Positions 57,855 to 64,000 of a DNA stretch of 64,000 bases are shown piece after piece. The notes under the pieces were generated by a model. The model was not told where the DNA came from, searched no databases, and saw nothing but the letters and a program-made list of their open reading frames with translations. The translations under genes and the position numbers were made by a program. Positions within the stretch are counted from its first letter, which is position 1. Each line of letters begins with the position of its first letter. Origin of the DNA: Boesenbergia rotunda (Eukaryota > Streptophyta > Magnoliopsida > Zingiberales > Zingiberaceae); the NCBI GenBank assembly GCA_024364735.1, contig JAGFNQ010004017.1:93707-157706 (forward strand), in the 5' to 3' direction.

Positions 57855-58310
57855 CACCCCCGAGAACGCGCCTTTCACCTACTCCTTTTTGGAGGTGGTT
57901 GCCACCCAGTCATTCGGGTGCACTTTTACTTAGCTTCCGATACTCTCGAATCTCGAGTCGTTCGAACCCTGACCCGTCTCTACTTCTGTCCTTAGTCATC
58001 GCTTAGCTAAGTTGCTCAATCCCTTGGACCAAGACTTCGTGCCCAAACCCTAAGTCCAGGACTTCGGTGCCCAACCCTCGGCCAGGTCTTCTTGCCCCGT
58101 CCTCAACTAGAACTTAGTGCCCACCTTTCGAGCAGGTCTTCGGTGCCCAGCCCTTTGCTAGGACTTAGTGCCCACCTTCCGAGCAGGTCTTCGGTGCCCA
58201 ACCCTTTGCCAGGACTTAGTGCCCACCTTCCGAGCAGGTCTTCGATGCCCAGCCCTTTGCCAGGACTTAGTGCCCAGCTTCACTCACCAGGTCTTAGTGC
58301 CTAGATTACC
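57855..58310 (-). repeat. Hairpin array with 51-bp repeats in SIRE-E LTR
   Basis: The 51-bp unit (GTGCCCACC at 58117, 58168, 58219) contains inverted repeats that pair fully only on the element-sense strand: CCTGGC/GTTGGG, CCTAGC/GCTGGG and CCTGCT/GGTGGG use G.U pairs there and would be A.C mismatches on plus. Loops in sense are AAAGG or CGGAA. CACCC/GGGTG at 57903-57920 has the 8-base loop AGTCATTC; in the other LTR (63411-63428) it is AGTCCTTC, identical to SIRE-A. Confidence 0.8.
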
Positions 58311-58443
58311 TAGGACTTTTCTTCCACTTTGGTTACTTCTCTCTTAACTCCCCTTTATCTGTTCAATGTATCACTGACTCAAGTAAATTGTCAAACATTA
58401 AAACACTTAGAGGAGGACATCACTGATGCAACTTGCACCAACA

Positions 58444-61364
58444 ATCTCCCCCTTTTTGATGTTTAACAATAACTTAAGTTAGATTTGTTGAAAGGGCTAA
58501 ACCTTAACTCGTGGGATCAAAATGAAAAAAAAATGATCTAAGTTTTGAAAATTCATTTTTGATCCTATGGGGAAAATAGGAAAAAATTATTTTCTAACTT
58601 TCACTCTCCCCCTTTTTGAAAAACACTTTGATTTTCATTAATCCTTTGGGAAGAAACAAAAAATTTTTAACTTAAGCTCTCACTCTCCCCCTTTGTCGTA
58701 CATCAAAAAGAAACTAAAAATACTTGCGCCAACAATGAAAACATTTGGTTCTTTTGCAAATACTTAGTATAAATTTTTGAAAACATAGCATAAAATTAAG
58801 TATTTAACTTTTCACTTAAACAATATTGCTTTAGAAAGATTTTCAAAAAAAAATTGTACTTATAGAAAGATTTTCAACTAGTGTCTTTTTGTGAGAATAC
58901 AATAATTTTGCATAACTTTTGAAAGAATACTTAACTGCTTTGAAAAGTACAAGTACTTTGAAAAATGTTATCAGCTTTTGAAAAATGCAAGTACTTTGAA
59001 AAATGTACATTTTTGAAAACTATAAGTAACTTTGAAAGATATTGTGTAATTTTTGAAAAAAACTTTGTAATTTTGGAAAATATAAGTACTATTTGAAAAA
59101 TATTAGCATTTGAAAAATATAAGGACTTTTTGAAAAGTATTAGACTTAGAAGACTGTAAGTACCTTTTTGAAAGGATATTATGCATTTTGAAAACATAAT
59201 ATTTTACTTGACTAGGTTTCTTTTCCAGTCTGACACAATCCTAGGAAACCTTGTCGACTACAAGGATATTTTCTTAAGTGTCTTGGAAGTTCTCCAACCC
59301 AAGTAAATATTATTTCAAAAATAATTTCATAAGCCACAAAAATTCTAAAAAATAGAATAATAGTATTTTGAAAGGCTTATATTTTCAGCATGATTTTGAA
59401 CATGTTATTAAATAATTTTTTTTAATTTAACCTCCCCCTAAACTTGACCTAGTCCTGGGAAGCTTGTCGACCACAAGTACTCTTCCTCTAAGTCTTTAGG
59501 GTTTAGTTCAGATCAAAGGAATTATCCAATTATTTCAAAACAAAAAAAACTTTTCAGAAGTTTGACTTAGACTCCCCCTAAATCTGACACATCCTAGGAG
59601 TCCTTGTAGATCATGAAGTGGACCTTCCTCTGTGTCTTTAGGGTTTATCAAAATCAAACTAGACCTCGACACAATTTTAAAGCACAGTTTTAAAATTGCG
59701 AAGCATATTTTAAAATAAAGGTAATTTGTTAGATATAGTTTACTAGAAACATAAGACATAGTATTTAAAGCACAGTTTTCGAAAACCATTTTAAAAGACA
59801 GTGATTTTTCAAAAGACATTTTTGAATGAAAATTAAAGGAATAATCCACTCCTCCTGTGCCCAACATCGTTTGACTCTATCTAAGTTCCTTAAGGAACTT
59901 TAGTGTTGTCCTAGAAGGCTTATGCCTAATTGTGTGAGTCAAACAATTTTTTAAAAGGATATAATTTTTGAAAACATATAATATATAATCAATCAGACAA
60001 GCATGAATTCCATAAAAATATTATTATGTTAAAGCACTATTTTGAAAGTATATTTTTAGAAAAATATTCTAACAATTTTGAAAACAATTTTTCAATTTAT
60101 TAGTCCTTAACATCTCACCCATTCTAGATGTCTCAACATAGTAAGCAGGGTTGCCTTATGGGTGTATTGTGAGATGCTTGAATCATTTTTTTAATTTATT
60201 ATTAAACCTAAGATTTAATTGAAAAATGTGTTAGATTCAAATCTAGCAATAGTAAAGTTAATTTGATTTTCAGTAATTGGCTTCCAGATCTTGGCGAGTC
60301 ACTAGGCCTTCTTTGGCCGTAGCCTTATTGGATCATCAACACTTTCCTTGACAAAACCTTTTATAGAAAATTCATCTTCAAGTTACTCCTTGAAAGATTT
60401 TGGTCTAACTAGTTTGGGTCTTGGATCGGTAGCTTTAGCTAGTTCCACCATAAAGGTTTCCCTAATGTACTATCATCTCACCTTCACCCAATACTAGGTT
60501 GTTCAAGTTTCAAATAATCTTTATCCTATAACCATTCTAAATTTTGCATAAAATTAAACGTGAATGACATGACATATATTTTAAGAAAATTGCATATGCA
60601 TGACATGACAGTTATGCATGAGTCAAGCAATTCAAATTATCTTATTTAAGTTTCTAAAAATGTATCAAATTCTTGATTTGATACATGTCGTGTGAACCCG
60701 CGAATATGTCAACCCACTTTGACATATTTAATTTTATTAAATTAATTGTTACAGTTTGGGTAAGATTTTATTTTAGTTCGAGTTTGAGTCATTTAAGAAT
60801 TAATTGAAATTAATTAATTTTAATTGAATTAATTAAGAATTAATTTGTATTTGAATTAATTAAATTTAAATTGAATTAATTTCGAATTAATTAAGATTTA
60901 ATTGAATTAAGTTGAATTAATTAGGATTTAATTGAGATTTAAATAATTAGAATTAATATGAATTTGATTTAATTATGATTTAATTGAATTAATTAGAGTT
61001 TAATCGAATTTGAATTAATTTAATTTGAATTAATTAAGATTTAATTTGAATTAATTAAGATTTAATTTGTTAATTAAAACTTGAATGATTAAGGTTGAAA
61101 TGATTAATTAACAGTTGTGGGTCTAAGTTCATAATTTTTATTATTTTAAAAATTTCTGACTTATCCTTATTTTTCTTTTCAATTTTTCTAGTAATTCTGA
61201 TTTATTTGATCCTTTGTGATTTTTATTAACTATGACCTTGATTTTAGAAAATTGCATCTTCTCCTCATCCTCAAAATCACATCCCTCAACATAGGTGGAG
61301 TAATTTGGGCCACTAGTTAAAGTTTTGTAATAATCTTCAATATTATCTATAATTAAGTTATCAT
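58444..61364 (-). other. Non-coding interior of SIRE-E
   Basis: Polypurine tracts occur at 58444-58460, 58604-58617 and 58683-58694. 58900-59220 is made of AT-rich TTTGAAAA-type repeats. 60268-60515 matches SIRE-A 5868-6140. 60770-61090 is a degenerate AATTAATT/GATTTAATT repeat of very low complexity. No ORF is supported. Confidence 0.7.
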
Positions 61365-62200
61365 TTAGGAGAATTTCATCTTGATTATCCTCAAAAATAT
61401 TTCCATCAACTTCAATTTTGTCTTAGAAACAATTTCAATAATTTCAGGATTATCTTCAGAAATATCTTCACTAATTTCATAGTTATCTTTAGAATTATCT
61501 TTATGGTTTTCAAATTTGAATTCATAATTATTTGAAGAATTTTCAAATTTGAGTTCAGATTTATACAACGTATTTTCAAATTTGAATTCATAATTATCCA
61601 AAGAATTTTCAAATTTGAACTCAAAGTTATCCTTAAGGTTTTCGAATTTAGAATTAATCTTAGAAATAATTTCATCAGAATTTATTTCAAATTTAAGTTC
61701 AGAATTAATTTCATATTTAAATTCAGAATTAATTTCAGATTTAAATTCTGTATTAAAATCAGAATTAACTTCAGGATTAAAATTATCAAAATTAATTTTA
61801 CAAATTATTGCATTGATATTGATAATTAAAGAATTGATTTTTGATAATTTACTATTGTCTATATTTTCTAGTTGGTCATGTAAAAAATTTATTTGATTAT
61901 GTAAAAATTCTACTTTATCAGAAAAATTATCTAACCTATCTACATAGGATTGTGCAGGAATTTGAATAATCTTTGGAATGTAAGTTCTGCGTACCTTTAC
62001 CGGACACTTGTTTTTGTAATGTCCGTATTTTCCGCATTTGAAGCATTTGATGTGGTCCATGTTCATCCGGACTCCTGGCGTTGGTGCCTCCTTTGCCACC
62101 GGTGAAGAACGAGTCTTATGAGTAGGACACTAATTTTTATAGTGCCCTCTCTCCCTGCACTTGAAACATATTATATGAAATTTAAAATTTGACATTTATA
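61365..62200 (-). pseudogene. gag: Reduced gag of SIRE-E: two CCHC knuckles and repetitive acidic tail
   Basis: In sense the coding starts close to the primer site; the Copia gag core is absent. A first knuckle CFKCRERGHYKN with a TAA in its last part (near 62130) is followed by a second, intact knuckle CFKCGKYGHYKNKCP (about 62050). The 244-codon frame 62099-61365 then has a coiled coil (KVEFLHNQINFLHDQLENI). A repeat of the type (Y/L)(E/K)(F/L)KFEN with Asn, Asp and Ser follows, about ten times down to about 61500. Tandem knuckles also occur in SIRE-D. With no capsid core left, this protein could at best bind nucleic acid. Confidence 0.7.
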
Positions 62201-62288
62201 ATTAAAATGTACCTGATTCACCCCTAGGCTCCCCCTCAACTCCTAGCGTCGTTGCTTCGTCGACGGTTAGTCCGGTGAAGAGCGGCCT

Positions 62289-62302
62289 AGCTCTTATACC
62301 AC
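62289..62302 (-). other. Mutated primer binding site of SIRE-E
   Basis: On minus GTGGTATAAGAGCT next to the 5' LTR; one change from the initiator-Met site GTGGTATCAGAGC. Confidence 0.8.
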
Positions 62303-62303
62303 T

Positions 62304-63934
62304 TGTAGGACCAGTACCGTCGATAGAGGGGGGTGAATATCGACCGTTGAAAAATCTTCGGAAACTTCGTAGAAAACTTCATAGAAAACTTGGATCATTC
62401 TAGGCTTAGAGCGTTAGTGCAGCGGAAAATAAATACAACGAAAAAGACAATAATGACACAACGCACGCGGGATTTACTTGGTTCCCAACCCCTAGGGTCA
62501 GTACATCCAAGGCCTAAGCACGGGAACACCCGCCCAATATTGGTGTCCTTTCCGGACTTTCTGGAGGCGAAGAACCCCGTCTTACAGTGCAGAAGTACAA
62601 TCAAAATATAGCAAGGTAAGTACAGAATAATAAAACGCAAACCAAACAAGCAAGTTTTTGAAACTCGGCCGATTTGGACCTCCGAAGTGTCGCACACTTC
62701 CTCCTGGAGCCTCCCAGTCGTAGAGCCTCTTCTTTAGCACATTTTCATCGGTCAGAATCATTAGAATCGCTCTAGAATATTGTGTGTTAAAGCCATGGGG
62801 TCGAGCCCCTTTTATAGTGCTCCTGACGGCGCCTGATTCGCTGGGGGCGCCTGATACGTGCCTTCAAATCAGAGAACCTTCATCAGCATCTCGGTCAACG
62901 CTTATCCCTTCTGAATCGGCCCCTGTAGCTGACTGGGGCACCCGGGACCTCCTGGGCGCCTAGCATGACTTGGTCAGCTGGCTTCATGGCTAATTTGCTT
63001 TGATTACCTCATTGGCTTTGATCGTGGGCGTCCGGGACCTCCCGGGCGCCTAGCCCAGTGTGATTTCGAAGCATTCTAGCTTCATTGCTATTTTGGCCTT
63101 GACCTTGGGCGCCCGAGACCTCCCGGGCCCCTAGCCTCAAAGTTTCCAACCCAAGACTGGGTTTTACCCTTTGATCTGGGCGCCCCCATCATTAGGGGTG
63201 CCTGGCTTGGTTGCTTTCCAGCCTTTTGCCTACTTTGTCTCCAGTTCTTGGTACATGCAAGATACACAAACACAAAGCAAATATACATACAATATTAGCC
63301 TTAAGGACTTGGTTCAGACTTCGGATTTCCATGAAACCCTAGGTCGAACCGACGCAAGTTCCCACCCCCGAGAACGCGCCTTTCACCTACTCCTTTCCGG
63401 AGACGGTTGCCACTCAGTCCTTCGGGTGGACTTTTACTTAGCTTCTGATACTCCAAACCCTGACCCATCTCTACTTCTGTCCTTAGTCATCGCTCAGCTA
63501 AGTTGCTCAGTCCCTCGGACCAAGACTTCATGCCCAAACCCTAAGTCCAGGACTTCGGTGCCCAACCCTCGGCCAGGTCTTCTTGCCAAGTCCTCGGCCA
63601 GGACATAGTGCCCACCTTTCGAGCAGGTCTTTGGTGCCCAGCCCTTTGCTAGGACTTAGTGCCCACCTTCCGAGCAGGTCTTCGGTGCCCAACCCTTTGC
63701 CAGGACTTAGTGCCCACCTTCCGAGCAGGTCTTCGGTGCCCAGCTCTTTGTCAGGACTTCGTGCCCAGCTTCACTCACCAGGTCTTAGTGCTTAGATTAA
63801 CTAGGACTTTTCTTCCACTTTGGTTACTTCTCTCTTAACTCCCCTTTGTATGTTCAATGTATCACTGACTTAAGTAAATTGTCAAATATTAAAACACTTA
63901 GAGGAGGACATCACTGATGCAACTTGCACCAACA
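62304..63934 (-). repeat. SIRE-E 5' LTR
   Basis: 1631 bp. TATA box complement at 62809-62816, palindromes about 62824-63210, hairpins and 51-bp repeats about 63360-63800. Substitutions and small indels against the 3' LTR are frequent. Confidence 0.92.
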
Positions 63935-64000
63935 TGCATATGGTTTGGTGACCTTGCATTGTTTGTGAGTACGAGTATACCCATGAAGGGTTTAATTGGG
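63935..64000. other. Right flank of SIRE-E
   Basis: It begins with the second copy of TGCAT and continues the sequence left of 56824. Nothing else is recognised. Confidence 0.6.

Larger units (their letters stand above)
56824..58443 (-). repeat. SIRE-E 3' LTR
   Basis: 1620 bp. TATA box complement CTTTTATA at 57318-57325, GGCGCC/CCCGGG palindromes at 57334-57700, hairpins and 51-bp repeats at 57855-58310. Confidence 0.92.
56824..63934 (-). mobile_element. SIRE-E: non-autonomous Copia element with reduced gag
   Basis: LTRs 56824-58443 and 62304-63934 (TGTAGGACCRGTRCCGTCGAT...TTGCACCAACA on plus) with perfect target-site duplication TGCAT (56819-56823 and 63935-63939). Length 7111 bp. In sense the interior has a mutated primer site, a gag reduced to two zinc knuckles and a repetitive acidic tail, a 270-bp block shared with SIRE-A, AT-rich DNA and three polypurine tracts. 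No pol. The LTRs show clear divergence, so it is older than SIRE-D. Confidence 0.93.

Overview
The window is eukaryotic nuclear DNA from a flowering plant with a large, repeat-rich genome. No rRNA or tRNA gene, CRISPR array or bacterial-type operon is visible. Almost every base can be assigned to LTR retrotransposons, many nested in one another. The elements use the plant initiator-Met tRNA primer site (TGGTATCAGAGC or its complement). The species cannot be fixed from sequence alone. Element names (SIRE-A to SIRE-E, GYP-1) are labels used only here.

Layout. 1-683: broken coiled-coil ORF end. 1008-9426: SIRE-A, minus strand, with LTRs, gag and an extra intron-containing ORF but no pol. 9427-15549: 3' half of SIRE-B, plus strand (RNase H end, extra ORF, LTR). 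15550-16247 and 20801-21278: older Copia 3' end split by SIRE-C. 16248-20800: SIRE-C, gag-only, target-site duplication (TSD) GAACT. 21279-22103: truncated SIRE-C-like LTR. 22104-32153: GYP-1, a minus-strand Gypsy chromovirus with 2.7-kb LTRs. 32154-35081: Copia leader and LTR on minus. 35082-39992: decayed plus-strand Copia. 40993-44545: decayed Ale-type Copia holding a 0.7-kb solo LTR (43762-44462). 44783-45005: small inverted-repeat element. 45411-52057: SIRE-D, minus, gag-only, TSD CACTG, almost identical LTRs. 52339-55157: solo LTR of the GYP-1 family, TSD GATTG. 56824-63934: SIRE-E, minus, gag remnant, TSD TGCAT. The segments 45006-45410, 52063-52338 and 55163-56823 are not clearly repeats and may be a disrupted host locus.

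How the parts relate. SIRE-A to SIRE-E belong to one Sirevirus-like Copia assemblage. They share repeated polypurine tracts before the 3' LTR, LTR ends TGTTG...CCAACA or similar, a C-run (CACCCCCC...TCTAG or TCTAT) near the LTR 3' end, and a gag that ends in a W(V/I)PK(S) motif. None retains a complete pol here. A, C, D and E have no pol at all and must be mobilised by a partner element.

The most interesting structure is in the LTRs. In sense orientation most of these families have the order: LTR start, tandem array of short hairpins whose stems change in a compensatory way while a purine-rich loop is kept, array of family-specific palindromes (GGCGCC, GATCGGTC..GACCGATC, CAGTCGACTG or AATCGATT), TATA box, U5. 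In four of the families the same palindrome is arrayed a second time inside the element. In SIRE-A and SIRE-B that internal copy lies directly upstream of the extra ORF. In SIRE-A it is followed by a TATA box, a leader, a short first exon and a 73-bp intron that joins in frame to the ORF. This suggests an accessory gene under a duplicated LTR-type promoter.
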